Source: Thiocapsa bogorovii (GTDB lineage: Bacteria > Pseudomonadota > Gammaproteobacteria > Chromatiales > Chromatiaceae). From it: DNA of 64,000 nucleotides. Made by a program: the position numbers and the translations under genes. Below, one piece after another: positions 26,044 to 36,193 of the stretch; position 1 is the stretch's first letter; each line of letters starts with the position of its first letter. The notes beneath the pieces are model-generated. The model saw nothing but the letters and a program-made list of their open reading frames with translations, was not told where the DNA came from and made no database searches. The stretch spans positions 1,054,001 through 1,118,000 of the forward strand of contig NZ_CP089309.1 in NCBI RefSeq assembly GCF_021228795.1, written 5' to 3'.

Positions 26044-27546
26044 CTCGACTTTGGCCATTTCCGGGCCTCGGCGGAAGCGCCGCGAGGCGCCGGGAGCGAC
26101 GGTGACAGACCCGATTGATGTGGCGGCAGAGGGCCGCGGACGGTATCGTCCGATGTCGACCAAAACCTCGGACCTGCCCGCGGATGTTCCCTCTGCCAGC
26201 CTCGATTGTATCTGTTCTGCAGCCCTTTGCCTGCCTGTTCACCGCGCCGACCCTGGCGCATCTGCACGTCTTGCTCACGGGAACGCTGCTGGCGCAAGGA
26301 CCACGCACGGTGACGGCGGCACTGCGGGCGATGGGGCTGAGCGCGGAGCGGCGCTTCGAGCGTTACCACCGGGTGCTGAATCGGGCGCGTTGGTCGTCGC
26401 GCCAAGGGGCGCGGATTCTGCTGGGGTTGTTGCTCGGGATGTTGCCGGCGCAGGTGCCGATCGTGGTGGCGGTCGACGAGACGCTGGAACGGCGCAAGGG
26501 CGCGCGCATTCGAGCGAAGGGGATGTATCGCGATGCGGTGCGCTCCTCGCGCGGCAAGGTGGTGACCTGTTTGGGGCTGGAGTGGATCTGCATGGCGTTG
26601 TTGGTGCCCGTGCCGTGGAGCACGCGGCCTTGGGCGCTGCCCTTTCTCACCCGCTTGGCGCCGTCGAAACGGGCCGACGAGGCGGCCGCGCGGCACCATC
26701 GCACGGTCGTGGAGCTCACCATCGGGATGGTCTGGCTGGTCTCGCGCTGGCTGCAGCAACGCCGCTGGATCCTGCTCGGCGACGGCAGCTACTCCTGCAT
26801 CCAGCTGGGGTGGGAAGTGCTGGCTGCGCAAGCGACCCTGATCACGCGCCTGCGCCTGGATGCACGCCTGTTCGCCTTTCCCGAGCCGGTGCCCGCCGGG
26901 CGGCGCGGCCCCAAGCCGAAGAAAGGCGGCGTACTGGCCAAGCTCGCCACACGCGAGGAAGCGGCGCACACCCGAGGCGAGGAGGTCGCGATTCAATGGT
27001 ACGGACAGCCCAAAACGCTGCGCCTGCTCAGCGAGGTGTGTCTGTGGCACACCGCGGGATGGCCGCCGTTGCCGATTCGCTGGGTGCTCGTGGTCGATCC
27101 CGAGGGCCGGCTGCCGACGCAAGCCTTCTTCACCACCGACCTGAACATGGCGCCGGCCCGCGTCGTGGAGCTGTTCGTCCAGCGCTGGTCGCTCGAGGTC
27201 ACCTTCGAGGAAGTCCGTCGCCACCTCGGCGTCGAGACCCAGCGCCAGTGGAACGACCTGGCGATCGCACGCACCACGCCGATGCTGATGGCGCTGTTCT
27301 CGCTCGTCTGTCTCATGGTCTACCGGTGGCGCGAGCGCTGGGACGCCCTGCCGCGCTCCACGGCCTGGTATCTGAAGTCCCACGCCACCTTCTCCGATTG
27401 CCTGGCCCTGGTGCGGCGCACCATCTGGGCCGAGGAGAATTACGCCTACTCACGGTCCGAGGGGGAGATGGTCCTAATTTCGTCCAAGCGACTCGATCGC
27501 CTGCTGGAACAGCTCGCGGCGACCGCCTAGATTGGCCAAAGTCGAG
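26044..27546 (+). mobile_element. 1503-bp DDE insertion sequence, copy 2 (in iorB)
   Basis: Same length and same 14-bp inverted ends as copy 1. It is flanked by CAACGC at 26038-26043 and 27547-27552, a 6-bp target duplication where copy 1 shows 5. It lies outside the island and opposite in direction to the gene it interrupts. Confidence 0.93.
26115..27530 (+). CDS. DDE transposase of the 1503-bp IS (copy 2)
   Basis: 471 aa, identical to the transposase at 13200-14615, with the same DDE motifs (VVAVDETLERR, LGDGSYSC, SLEVTFEEVRRHLG). The identity indicates that one copy is a very recent daughter of the other or that both came from a third copy. Confidence 0.92.
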   Translation: MMWRQRAADGIVRCRPKPRTCPRMFPLPASIVSVLQPFACLFTAPTLAHLHVLLTGTLLAQGPRTVTAALRAMGLSAERRFERYHRVLNRARWSSRQGARILLGLLLGMLPAQVPIVVAVDETLERRKGARIRAKGMYRDAVRSSRGKVVTCLGLEWICMALLVPVPWSTRPWALPFLTRLAPSKRADEAAARHHRTVVELTIGMVWLVSRWLQQRRWILLGDGSYSCIQLGWEVLAAQATLITRLRLDARLFAFPEPVPAGRRGPKPKKGGVLAKLATREEAAHTRGEEVAIQWYGQPKTLRLLSEVCLWHTAGWPPLPIRWVLVVDPEGRLPTQAFFTTDLNMAPARVVELFVQRWSLEVTFEEVRRHLGVETQRQWNDLAIARTTPMLMALFSLVCLMVYRWRERWDALPRSTAWYLKSHATFSDCLALVRRTIWAEENYAYSRSEGEMVLISSKRLDRLLEQLAATA

Positions 27547-28370
27547 CAACGCATCCTTGGCTTTGAATGCCGTCCAGGTGTCCGAAGCGACCACCACGAC
27601 GCCTTCATGGATCTGCAGAACATCTTCAACACCCGAGATATTTTTTGCCCCTGTTTCGTCCACATGTCTGGGTTTGCCGCCAAAAACCGGACAATGGGTG
27701 ATGGTCGCGTACAGCATATTCGGAAGCTTGATGTCCATGCCGAAACGCGCTTTGCCGTTGATCTTTTCAGGGACATCGGTTCTGGGAACAGGCTGACCAA
27801 TGATCGTAAACTCATCCTGTTCTTTGAGGAAGACCCTATCAGGGATAGATTGTTTCACCGCAGCCGCGATAAGCTCTCGGTAGGGTTTCTCGCGTCCGGA
27901 AGGGATATGAATAACCGTACCCAGTACCGCCCGACATTCACCGGAAGGAACCGCCCATTCTTCAGCTGCCGTATTGATCAACACTTCCCGAGCAATGGCA
28001 CCTGCTTGCCTGAGTGTCATCCATCCTTTGCGAATACTGCTGCTGCCTCCGGTCATCTGGAAACCGTACACCGGATCCAGCGAGGCATGCTCAACACCGA
28101 CAAGACTCCAATCGACCTCGAGCTCTTCGGCCACCATCATTGGCATGAGAGTATAGGGACCCTGCCCCATCTCGCTCTCGGCGACGATAACCGTAATCAC
28201 ACCATCTGATTCAAGCCTGAGCCAGGCATTTGGAGAAAAGCCGCTGGATTGACTACGATTGTCATCCTGGTCATCGGCGGTGCAGCTCCAGCTCATCCCA
28301 AGCACCAAGCTCGATCCCGCCATCGCTGTACCGAGTTTGAGAAACCTTCTTCTGTCGGGACGGAATGCCT

Positions 28371-28841
28371 TCATTTGCCCTCTCCCCGCGAAGCGAGTCT
28401 ACTTGCTACGACTTTGATGGCCTGACGGATTCTGGGATATGTTCCACAGCGGCATAGGACCCCTGACATCGCCTGATCAATATCCTCATCCGAAGGTTCG
28501 TCAGTTTCGCGGAGCAGTGCAATCGCGCTCATGATCTGCCCGGACTGACAGTAACCGCATTGGGGAACTTGAAGCTCTTCCCATATCTGCTGCACAGGAT
28601 GCTTGTTGTCGTTCGAGATACTTTCAATGGTAGTTATTTCCTCGCCTTCCGCCCGCCCGAATGCTGTCAAGCACGACCGTACCGCCTCCCCGTTAAGGAG
28701 AATCGTGCACGAGCCACAAGCGCCTATACCACAGCCGTATTTCGTACCCGTCAATCCCAGATGATCTCGAAGTACCCAAAGAAGCGGCGTGTCCTGTTCC
28801 GCGTCGACCGTGTAAAGCTTTCCATTGACCGAAATTTGCAT
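28371..28841 (-). CDS. iorA: IorA-like [2Fe-2S] small subunit
   Basis: 156-aa electron-transfer subunit of a molybdenum hydroxylase. The plant-type ferredoxin cluster is [23 protein letters not shown] (Cys near 37, 42, 45, 57 in that run). The second all-helical cluster is CGYCQSGQ plus [17 protein letters not shown] precedes ATG 28841. It is translationally coupled to iorB by ATGA. Family members oxidise N-heterocycles or aldehydes; the substrate cannot be read here. Confidence 0.9.
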   Translation of the reverse strand: MQISVNGKLYTVDAEQDTPLLWVLRDHLGLTGTKYGCGIGACGSCTILLNGEAVRSCLTAFGRAEGEEITTIESISNDNKHPVQQIWEELQVPQCGYCQSGQIMSAIALLRETDEPSDEDIDQAMSGVLCRCGTYPRIRQAIKVVASRLASRGEGK

Positions 28842-29458
28842 GATGCGATCCTAATCCAGTCTTGAGGAGGGTCTATTCAATCACGTGCCGGCATACAAGG
28901 TCGACAGCAAGGGTTAAAATTCATTGAGGATGAATTCAAAAAACGAAATCACATAGCCCTCATCATTCGCGCAACCGGCTGGAATATATAGACCCCAAGC
29001 GCCCGTGCGAGCCGCACCGGGGCTTGAAACGCGAGGTTAGCGAGGGCGGGAGGGTCGGTCAATGCTCCGCCAAGACGGCTGGCGGCTCTCTCGCCTGGTC
29101 GACGTCGACGCACTCAGGTGTAGACGGTAGGTCCGGCCAATTGTGAACGGCGAAGGGGGTGCGCTTGACCTTCCCGAGCAGTGCGATAAACCGGGCCGGG
29201 CCGGAAGGGCTCCCGCATCAACCAGGATGCGCCGAACGGCAGCGGAAATCCGAACACGTCGGACGTCCCAAGCAGCGCTGTCGCTGCATCGAGCGGCTGC
29301 CTGGCGGCCGCATCTGTCTACCGAACCGACGGAAAGGGTTTGACTCAGAGGAGCACGGGCATCGAGCCGATACGGCGCGGCGTTTGCTAGGGCAGCGTGA
29401 CCTCTTGCACGACTCAACACCGGCAGCTCGCCGGGCTCAACACGAAAGGGGATCCGTG
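28842..29458. other. Intergenic, AT-rich then GC-rich, no recognisable gene
   Basis: 28842-28990 is AT-rich and should hold the iorAB promoter. 29040-29450 is open in several frames but rich in Arg, Ala and Ser in all of them, and I recognise no domain. It may be decayed sequence. Confidence 0.5.
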
Positions 29459-29875
29459 ATGGCTCCGCGTCTGATCATGTATCACAAGCAGTCCACCAGC
29501 GCCCGAACCCGGTTTCTGAGACTGCCCTACGGCGGCGTCTGCGGTTTCGACGCCCTGCCGGACGAGGCCGTCGTCGAGGAGAACGGCACGATCTCGCCGA
29601 AGGTCGTGACCCACCCCGCACGGGTCCTGCGCGACGCCGAGGTCCGCCTCGGTCTTCCGAGCGGCAGCCTGGAGATGGAACCGGGGTTTCGTTGCGAGGT
29701 GGCCGCCGGGGACGAGCGAACGCAGGTCTTTCTCGCCCGATTCACGAGCATCGATCCCCCGTTCGAGACGGCGCAGGCACACGGCAGCAGCTTCATCGAC
29801 CTGACCCAAGCACGCGGCCTTCCGCCGGTCGAGCTCGATCTGCTGCGACGCAGCTACGAACGGATCTTGGGCTGA
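29459..29875 (+). CDS. Hypothetical protein upstream of the mod cluster
   Basis: 138 aa, family not recognised. It starts MAPRLIMYHKQSTSARTRFL after GAAAGGGG; the GTG one codon earlier is an alternative. Mixed alpha/beta, soluble, no signal peptide, no conserved cysteines. It lies between iorAB and modE, but no functional link is visible beyond position. Confidence 0.7.
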   Translation: MAPRLIMYHKQSTSARTRFLRLPYGGVCGFDALPDEAVVEENGTISPKVVTHPARVLRDAEVRLGLPSGSLEMEPGFRCEVAAGDERTQVFLARFTSIDPPFETAQAHGSSFIDLTQARGLPPVELDLLRRSYERILG

Positions 29876-30101
29876 TCGAGCAAGCCCGGCGGACCGCGGG
29901 CGGGACGCGATCCGGTATCGCATGCACAAGCCGCGAATCTCCCCGCCTCGCGTGGGAGTCGCCCCGGTGCAATACCGCTCCCGTTGTAGGGTTCACGCGC
30001 AAGACGGGCCGATTGTCGCAACCCCAACAGAGCGCGGGCGCGAGCACCGCGGCAAGGACCGGTTTCGAATGGCGATCCACTGAATGGCAGGAGCCAGCAC
30101 C

Positions 30102-30506
30102 ATGACTAATGCGCAGTGCATCTACGGACGTCGGCCCGCCCCGGGGGAGCCCGGGTTGGCGCCCGATTGTCGGCCGTCCTGGCGCGAAGATTTGGGCCCG
30201 GTTTGGCTCGACCGTGTCGTGCCGCCCCGCTCGTTCCAGGTGTATCGAGATCACGAGATCCCCGCTCGCAGGGTCGTCGGCCATGACGGGGACGACGTTC
30301 CCTGCTTCCAAGCCTATGACTACCGACGGCTCGATGTCCGCTCGGACGACGACGAGGAATACTATCTCGCGGTCGCCTACAGCGAGTCCCTCAGTGCCTG
30401 GCGTCTGCACGACGGACGCTGGCTGGTGTACCGCCGTGTCGAGCCGCTCGGCGAGGAGGACGCAGCAACCTGCGTGCTGAGCATCGACGATCGGATGCCG
30501 CGGTAA
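30102..30506 (+). CDS. Hypothetical protein
   Basis: 134 aa, acidic, soluble. ATG 30102 is chosen because AGGAG lies about 9 nt upstream, which makes the ATG at 30084 part of the leader. The C-terminal half reads as beta strands (RVVGHDGDDVPCFQAYDYRR, EYYLAVAYSESLSAWRLHDG, RWLVYRRVEPL). No known domain is recognised. Confidence 0.68.
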   Translation: MTNAQCIYGRRPAPGEPGLAPDCRPSWREDLGPVWLDRVVPPRSFQVYRDHEIPARRVVGHDGDDVPCFQAYDYRRLDVRSDDDEEYYLAVAYSESLSAWRLHDGRWLVYRRVEPLGEEDAATCVLSIDDRMPR

Positions 30507-30614
30507 AATCGATCCGACGCCGAGCCATGCTCGGAGACGTGGTGAAGACGCGCGCGACCGTGCATGCCCTTGTTGCGACATTCAGGCATGTTTCGTGCTT
30601 TTCTTTCGGAAACG

Positions 30615-30638
30615 TTATATTTTTGTGAATATAGCGAA
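30615..30638. promoter_or_regulatory. ModE box upstream of modE
   Basis: CGTTATAT-N8-ATATAGCG, an inverted repeat matching the known ModE operator pattern (CGnTATAT..ATATAnCG). It sits 25 bp before the modE start and implies autoregulation. Confidence 0.8.
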
Positions 30639-30663
30639 ACCGCCGGACGCTTCCACGGACACG

Positions 30664-31476
30664 ATGACAGACAGGCCCGACGACCGTATCGACACCGCCG
30701 CCTCGCTCTGGCTGGACCGCAACGATCAGGGATTCGTCGGTCGCGGACGCATCGAGCTGCTGCGCCGAATCGGTGCAACCGGGTCGATCTCGCAAGCCGC
30801 CAAGGCGATGGGCATGTCCTACAAACACGCCTGGGACGCCGTGGATACGATGAACAACCTGTCTCCGCAACCGCTGGTGCAGCGACGCACCGGCGGGCGC
30901 CATGGCGGGGGCACGGCGCTCACGGACGAGGGCCGACGTTTGATCGCCGTCTACGAGGCGGCCGAGCGGGAGCACAGAAAATTCCTCGCGCGACTGCGCG
31001 AAGGCATCCGCGATTTCGATCGCTTTCACACCTTGATCGGAGCTTTGAATATGAAGGTCAGTGCCAGAAACAACCTGCGCGGGGTCGTCGCGTCCGTCAA
31101 ACCGGGCGCGGTCAACGCCGAGGTCACACTCGATGTCGGCGGCACGCCGCTGGTCGCCATCGTCACCAACGAGAGCGTCCAGTCGCTCGGACTCGCGCCG
31201 GGCGTCGAGGCCTATGCCTTGATCAAGGCGTCGTTCGTCATTCTGACGACCGAGGACGGCGGGCTCAAGACCTCGGCGCGGAATCGGCTTTGCGGGACGG
31301 TCGAGCGCGTGACCGACGGGGCCGTCAATACCGAGGTGGTACTGGCCCTCGACGGCGGCGCCCGCCTCACCGCCATCATCACCATGGAGAGCACCAAGGA
31401 TCTCGGAATCACCGAGGGGGGGCGTGCCTGTGCACTGATCAAGGCGCCTCACGTCATCCTGGCGATCAAAGACTAA
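30664..31476 (+). CDS. modE: Molybdate-responsive regulator ModE
   Basis: 270-aa repressor-type regulator. The N-terminal winged helix-turn-helix is at about 20-90 (RIELLRRIGATGSISQAAKA, GMSYKHAWDAVDTMNN). Two tandem Mop/TOBE domains follow, each opening SARN-L-G-V, about 130-197 (LRGVVASVKPGAVNAEVTLD) and 205-270 (LCGTVERVTDGAVNTEVVLA); these bind molybdate. ATG 30664 follows the family length and places the ModE box outside the gene. With Mo bound it should shut down itself and modABC. Confidence 0.93.
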   Translation: MTDRPDDRIDTAASLWLDRNDQGFVGRGRIELLRRIGATGSISQAAKAMGMSYKHAWDAVDTMNNLSPQPLVQRRTGGRHGGGTALTDEGRRLIAVYEAAEREHRKFLARLREGIRDFDRFHTLIGALNMKVSARNNLRGVVASVKPGAVNAEVTLDVGGTPLVAIVTNESVQSLGLAPGVEAYALIKASFVILTTEDGGLKTSARNRLCGTVERVTDGAVNTEVVLALDGGARLTAIITMESTKDLGITEGGRACALIKAPHVILAIKD

Positions 31477-31509
31477 GCACTCGCCGAAGCGCTCTTCAAA
31501 CGCGCGCCG

Positions 31510-32326
<817 letters not shown>

Positions 32327-32336
32327 GCACAGGTGC

Positions 32337-32368
32337 CGCTCGGGGGTGCGCAGCCGGATCCCCGAGCG
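32337..32368 (+). terminator. GC-rich hairpin between modA and modB
   Basis: Perfect 9-bp stem CGCTCGGGG/CCCCGAGCG with a 14-nt loop, 10 nt after the modA stop. There is no T-run, so it is more likely an mRNA-stabilising or attenuating hairpin than a full terminator. It would let the binding protein outnumber the permease. The rest of 32369-32584 holds no gene. Confidence 0.5.
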
Positions 32369-32584
32369 ACACCTCGGGCGGCATGACCTGCCCGGGTGAT
32401 CGAGCACCGCATGCTGCTGCCGCGGGGCCTGTTGTGCTCGCGGGCGTTGGAGGCGATCGCCTTTGCCGAGACGCGGTTCAATCACAACCTGCCCGCCCCT
32501 AAGATCGGGTTTGCGCCGGGTTGCCCGAGGGTAGCGCGGCTGTGTACCACACGTTTCCGAATCGCTCCATGAAGGGATCGCGCG

Positions 32585-33262
32585 ATGTTCTTGAATGAAA
32601 CCGACCTGCAGGCGATCTGGCTCACCGTGCGGCTCGCGGGTGTGACCACTCTGATTCTCTTTGTTGTCGGCACCCCCGTTGCCTGGTGGCTGAGCCGGAC
32701 CCGCTCGCGCTGGAAGGGCCCGGTCGGTGCAGTGGTCGCGCTGCCCTTGGTGCTGCCGCCCTCGGTGCTCGGGTTCTATCTGCTCGTGGCCATGGGGCCG
32801 AACGGGCCGGTGGGACAGCTCACCCAGGCGTTGGGAATCGGACTGCTGCCCTTTACCTTTTGGGGTCTAGTCGTCGCCTCGGTCTTGTACTCCCTGCCCT
32901 TTATGGTGCAGCCGGTGCAGAACGCCTTCGAGGCGATCGGCGATCGTCCTTTGGAGGTCGCGGCCACCTTGCGGGCCTCGCCGCTGGATACCTTCTTCAC
33001 CGTGGCCCTCCCGCTGGCGGCGCCCGGGTTCGTAACCGCCGGCATCCTGACCTTCGCCCACACCGTCGGCGAGTTCGGTGTCGTGCTGATGATCGGCGGC
33101 AATATCCCCGGTGTGACCCGGGTCGCCTCGGTGCAGATCTACGACCATGTCGAGGCGATGGAATACGGCGACGCCCACCGACTGGCCGCCGTGATGCTGG
33201 TCTTCTCCTTCTTGGTCCTGCTCGCGCTCTATCTCTGGCGCCCGAGCCAGAAGAACACGTGA
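32585..33262 (+). CDS. modB: Molybdate ABC transporter permease ModB
   Basis: 225-aa inner-membrane permease with about five transmembrane segments. The coupling motif that contacts ModC is [20 protein letters not shown], then [22 protein letters not shown], a textbook EAA loop. It ends 7 nt before modC. The gene is intact. Confidence 0.93.
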   Translation: MFLNETDLQAIWLTVRLAGVTTLILFVVGTPVAWWLSRTRSRWKGPVGAVVALPLVLPPSVLGFYLLVAMGPNGPVGQLTQALGIGLLPFTFWGLVVASVLYSLPFMVQPVQNAFEAIGDRPLEVAATLRASPLDTFFTVALPLAAPGFVTAGILTFAHTVGEFGVVLMIGGNIPGVTRVASVQIYDHVEAMEYGDAHRLAAVMLVFSFLVLLALYLWRPSQKNT

Positions 33263-33269
33263 GCGCGCC

Positions 33270-34355
33270 ATGGAACCGATCAATGCACGCTTCAACCTCG
33301 ACTGGCCCGGCTTCAACCTTGCCGTGGACTTGGAGCTCCCCGGTCGCGGAGTTACTGGCCTCTTCGGTCACTCGGGCTCGGGCAAGACCACGCTGCTGCG
33401 CTGTATCGCCGGCCTGGTCCGGGCGCCCGAGGGTCGCCTCGTCTTCCGGGGCGAGGTCTGGCAGGACGCGAACATCTGGGTCCCGACCCATCAACGCGCG
33501 CTGGGCTATGTCTTCCAGGAGGCCAGCCTCTTCACCCATCTCAAGGTGATGGGAAACCTGCGTTACGGCCAGAAGCGGGCCCGCTCGCGGGTGGCACGCT
33601 CGGATCGGGTCAGTCTCGAGCAAGCGATCGAGCTGTTGGGGATCGGTCATCTTCTCGAGCGCCGGCCGGCCAGCCTCTCCGGCGGCGAGCGCCAGCGCGT
33701 CGCCATCGCCCGCGCCCTCGCGTCCAGCCCGCAGGTGCTCCTCATGGACGAGCCGCTGGCCGCCCTCGACATTGCGCGCAAGCAGGAGATCCTGCCCTAC
33801 CTCGAGCGACTGCACGACGAGCTGGCGATCCCGGTGCTCTATGTCAGCCATGCACCGGACGAGGTCGCACGCCTGGCCGATCATCTGGTGGTGATGGACG
33901 CAGGGCGCGTGCTCGCGAGCGGCCCGCTCAAGGACACCCTGGCGCGGCTGGACCTGCTGCTGGCCTTCTCCGAGGACGCCGGCGTCGTCATCGATGCCGT
34001 TGTCGCCGCACACGACAACAACTATCACCTGTCGCGTCTGGATTTCCCCGGCGGCAACGTCGTCGTCGCTCAACGCAAGGAGCCGGTCGGTCACCGCCTG
34101 CGCGTACGCATCCATGCCCGCGATGTCAGTCTGACCCTGGAGCGTGCCACCGGCACCAGCATCGCCAACCTGCTGCCCGCCACCGTCGTCGAGATCGCCG
34201 ACGCCGACACCCCCGCCCATTGTCTGGTGCGCCTGGATGCCGGCGGCACGCCCCTGATCGCGCGCATTACCCGCCGCTCGCTGGACCATCTCGGCGTCGC
34301 CCGCGGCAAGCCGATGTGGGCGCAGATCAAGGCCGTGGCGCTCTTGGGTGATTGA
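33270..34355 (+). CDS. modC: Molybdate ABC transporter ATPase ModC
   Basis: 361 aa. Walker [13 protein letters not shown] near residue 33, Q-loop [10 protein letters not shown], signature [15 protein letters not shown] near residue 135, Walker [13 protein letters not shown] and the H-loop YVSHAPDEV. The C-terminal Mop/TOBE domain ([19 protein letters not shown], then [20 protein letters not shown]) can bind molybdate for trans-inhibition. It is the last core gene of the modABC operon. Confidence 0.94.
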   Translation: MEPINARFNLDWPGFNLAVDLELPGRGVTGLFGHSGSGKTTLLRCIAGLVRAPEGRLVFRGEVWQDANIWVPTHQRALGYVFQEASLFTHLKVMGNLRYGQKRARSRVARSDRVSLEQAIELLGIGHLLERRPASLSGGERQRVAIARALASSPQVLLMDEPLAALDIARKQEILPYLERLHDELAIPVLYVSHAPDEVARLADHLVVMDAGRVLASGPLKDTLARLDLLLAFSEDAGVVIDAVVAAHDNNYHLSRLDFPGGNVVVAQRKEPVGHRLRVRIHARDVSLTLERATGTSIANLLPATVVEIADADTPAHCLVRLDAGGTPLIARITRRSLDHLGVARGKPMWAQIKAVALLGD

Positions 34356-34442
34356 GCAATACCTCATCGCATCCGAACCGGGATGGTGCCTTCGGGATTC
34401 GGACGCTGTGTCCCCGATTCCGGATCTTGCACGAGAGAACCG

Positions 34443-34985
34443 ATGCCGAAATTCCTGACGCCATTCGTCACCGCACTCTTGATCGGCGTTGCAGCCGCGT
34501 CTGCGGCGCACGACACCCATGTCGAAACAAGCCCTGTTGCCTCCGAGAGTCTGACCCTGAGTGGTTCAGTGCAGACACCGGTGGTTTTGTCTCTGGCCGA
34601 CCTGGAGGGTTTTCCCCCGCAACAGGTGGGTGAGGTGGAGATCATCTGCCAGAGTGGCGCGAACAGGGGCAACAAGGAAAATCTGCGCGGCGTCCTGCTC
34701 AAAGACGTTCTTGAACGGGCCGGCTTGGCGGCCGCCAGTCCGCGTGAATTCCGCCGAATGGCCGTCATCGCCAAGGCCACCGATGACTACCAAGTGGTTT
34801 TCTCCTGGGCCGAAATCTTCAACTCGTCGGCCGGCGACGGCATCATTGTTTACTTCCGAAAAAACGGCCTGCCCCTTGGAAACGAGGAGGGGCGGATCGC
34901 CTTGATCTCGACTCGGGACACCTTAACCGGACCGCGCAACGTCAAATGGCTGAGCGAGATCGAGGTGCGCCTGGTTGCAAAATGA
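34443..34985 (+). CDS. Periplasmic sulfite-oxidase-fold (molybdopterin-binding-like) protein
   Basis: 180 aa with a Sec signal (MPKFLTPFVTALLIGVAAAS). It resembles a lone oxidoreductase molybdopterin-binding domain: LTLSGSVQTPVVLSLADLEG, then EIICQSGANRGNK, in which the Cys falls at the cofactor-ligand position, then LRGVLLKDVLERAGL. Full SUOX/YedY enzymes are longer, so whether it binds cofactor is uncertain. It follows modC by 87 nt and may belong to the Mo regulon. Confidence 0.78.
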   Translation: MPKFLTPFVTALLIGVAAASAAHDTHVETSPVASESLTLSGSVQTPVVLSLADLEGFPPQQVGEVEIICQSGANRGNKENLRGVLLKDVLERAGLAAASPREFRRMAVIAKATDDYQVVFSWAEIFNSSAGDGIIVYFRKNGLPLGNEEGRIALISTRDTLTGPRNVKWLSEIEVRLVAK

Positions 34986-35063
34986 GCCGGACCTCAGCCT
35001 GAGTCGGGGCACGCGTTTTGCGCCGGCCCCTCCCACCCGACAATATCCACCAAGAGTCACCCG

Positions 35064-35941
35064 ATGACGTCCACCTTATCTTCCGCGCTCGACGATCACG
35101 CCCTTCAACAACTACTCAATGAGGATGTGAGCTTCGGCGATCTCACCACCGAGTCGCTCGGAATCGAGGCCCGACCGGGGACGATCCGGTTCTTCGCGCG
35201 TGACCCGATGACGGTCTGCTGCAGCGAGGAGGCCGCACGCCTCCTCACCCTCTGCGGGGCGGATGCCTATGTCCGTACCCCGTCCGGCACGCCGGCGGAA
35301 ACCGGGACGCTCTTGCTGGAGGCAACCGGCACTGCCGCAGCCCTCCACCGCGCCTGGAAGACCGCCCAGACCCTGATGGAGTGGTCCTCCGGAGTCACGA
35401 CTAGTACAGCCGAGACCTGGCGAGCGCGCGACGCGCGGACCCGCACGCCGTGGTGGCCGGAACGCGCAAGAACACCCCCGGCACGCGCCGTCTGACGACC
35501 AAGGCGTTCCGCGCCGGCGGGGCGGTGATGCATCGTCTCGGCCTGTCGGAGACGCTTCTGGTGTTTGCCGAGCATCGGTTGTTTCTCGATCGGGAAGGCC
35601 CGACGGAAACGATTGCACGGCTGCGTCGAGCGTGTCCGGAGAAGCGCGTCGTGGTCGAGGTGAGCACGCACGCGGAGGCCCTCGCCTGGGCCGATTGCGA
35701 TGTCCTGCAACTGGAGAAGTTCACGCCCGACGGCGTTGCCGCGGTCGTCGCTGCACTGGCCGCCGCGGGCTCGACGGCCTTGGTCGCCGCTGCCGGCGGC
35801 GTTCATGCCGGCAGCGCCGAGGACTATGTCCGCGCCGGGGCGAGACTGCTGGTCACCTCTGCTCCCCACTTCGCAAAGCCTCGTGATGTCCAGGTGCGCT
35901 TCGCCAGCGACGGTGCCGACGCGGTCCGAGTGTCGCCTTGA
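35064..35941 (+). pseudogene. modD: ModD-like phosphoribosyltransferase, single-base frameshift
   Basis: Nicotinate-nucleotide pyrophosphorylase-like protein found with mod genes. Frame 1 (35064 to about 35417) runs LLNEDVSFGDLTTESLGI to WKTAQTLMEWSSGV. The continuation in another frame has ADPHAVVAGTRKNTPGTRR, VVVEVSTHAEAL and LLVTSAPHFAKP. Adding one G between 35417 and 35418 gives a continuous 292-aa protein (AET-VASARRADPHAVVAGTRK). This is either a true recent mutation or an assembly error. Confidence 0.85.
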
Positions 35942-36193
35942 CAGGGACTGAGTAGCTGTCTAGCCTGCCCTGAGGTTGCCTTGGGCCGCCGTAAGGCGCC
36001 GCAAAGGCCCGTTAAATCTCCTGATTCATCACGCGCCCATGCACCGGGCCTCGGCCGGTCTGCTCCAGCGGGCCGGCGCACCGTCGAGGCTAGTCCGACG
36101 CATGACCGGCGCGAGTACGTCAGGTGATCCAGTCGCCCGGGAATAGACTGCGGGAATGTCGGCTTTTTCATCAGGGTCGAGGAAGCAGGGACC

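Larger units (their letters stand above)
24736..28374 (-). pseudogene. iorB: IorB-like molybdenum hydroxylase large subunit, split by IS
   Basis: Molybdopterin-binding subunit of the xanthine dehydrogenase / isoquinoline 1-oxidoreductase family. It starts with a twin-arginine leader (DRRRFLKLGTAMAGSSLVLG). Family segments include GQGPYTLMPMMVAEEL, TTLLGGGFGRRLQQDY and PGGIGEPGVPPLAPALANAL. The 5' part is 27547-28374 and the 3' part 24736-26037; deleting the 1503-bp IS and one CAACGC copy rejoins the frame (FKAKDA-LKIDWDYG) to give about 709 aa. With the IS the enzyme cannot be made whole. The start overlaps the iorA stop by ATGA. The sequence is visibly AT-richer than its neighbours, hinting at acquisition. 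Confidence 0.9.

Noticed and set aside
29037-29420. 127-codon minus ORF upstream of the mod cluster
   Set aside because: Arg/Ser/Ala-rich, no ribosome site, no domain; other frames are equally open.
32466-32485. Third copy of the hupUV-type inverted element
   Set aside because: Only the right half (GACGCGGTTCA) is present; no matching left end within 150 nt.
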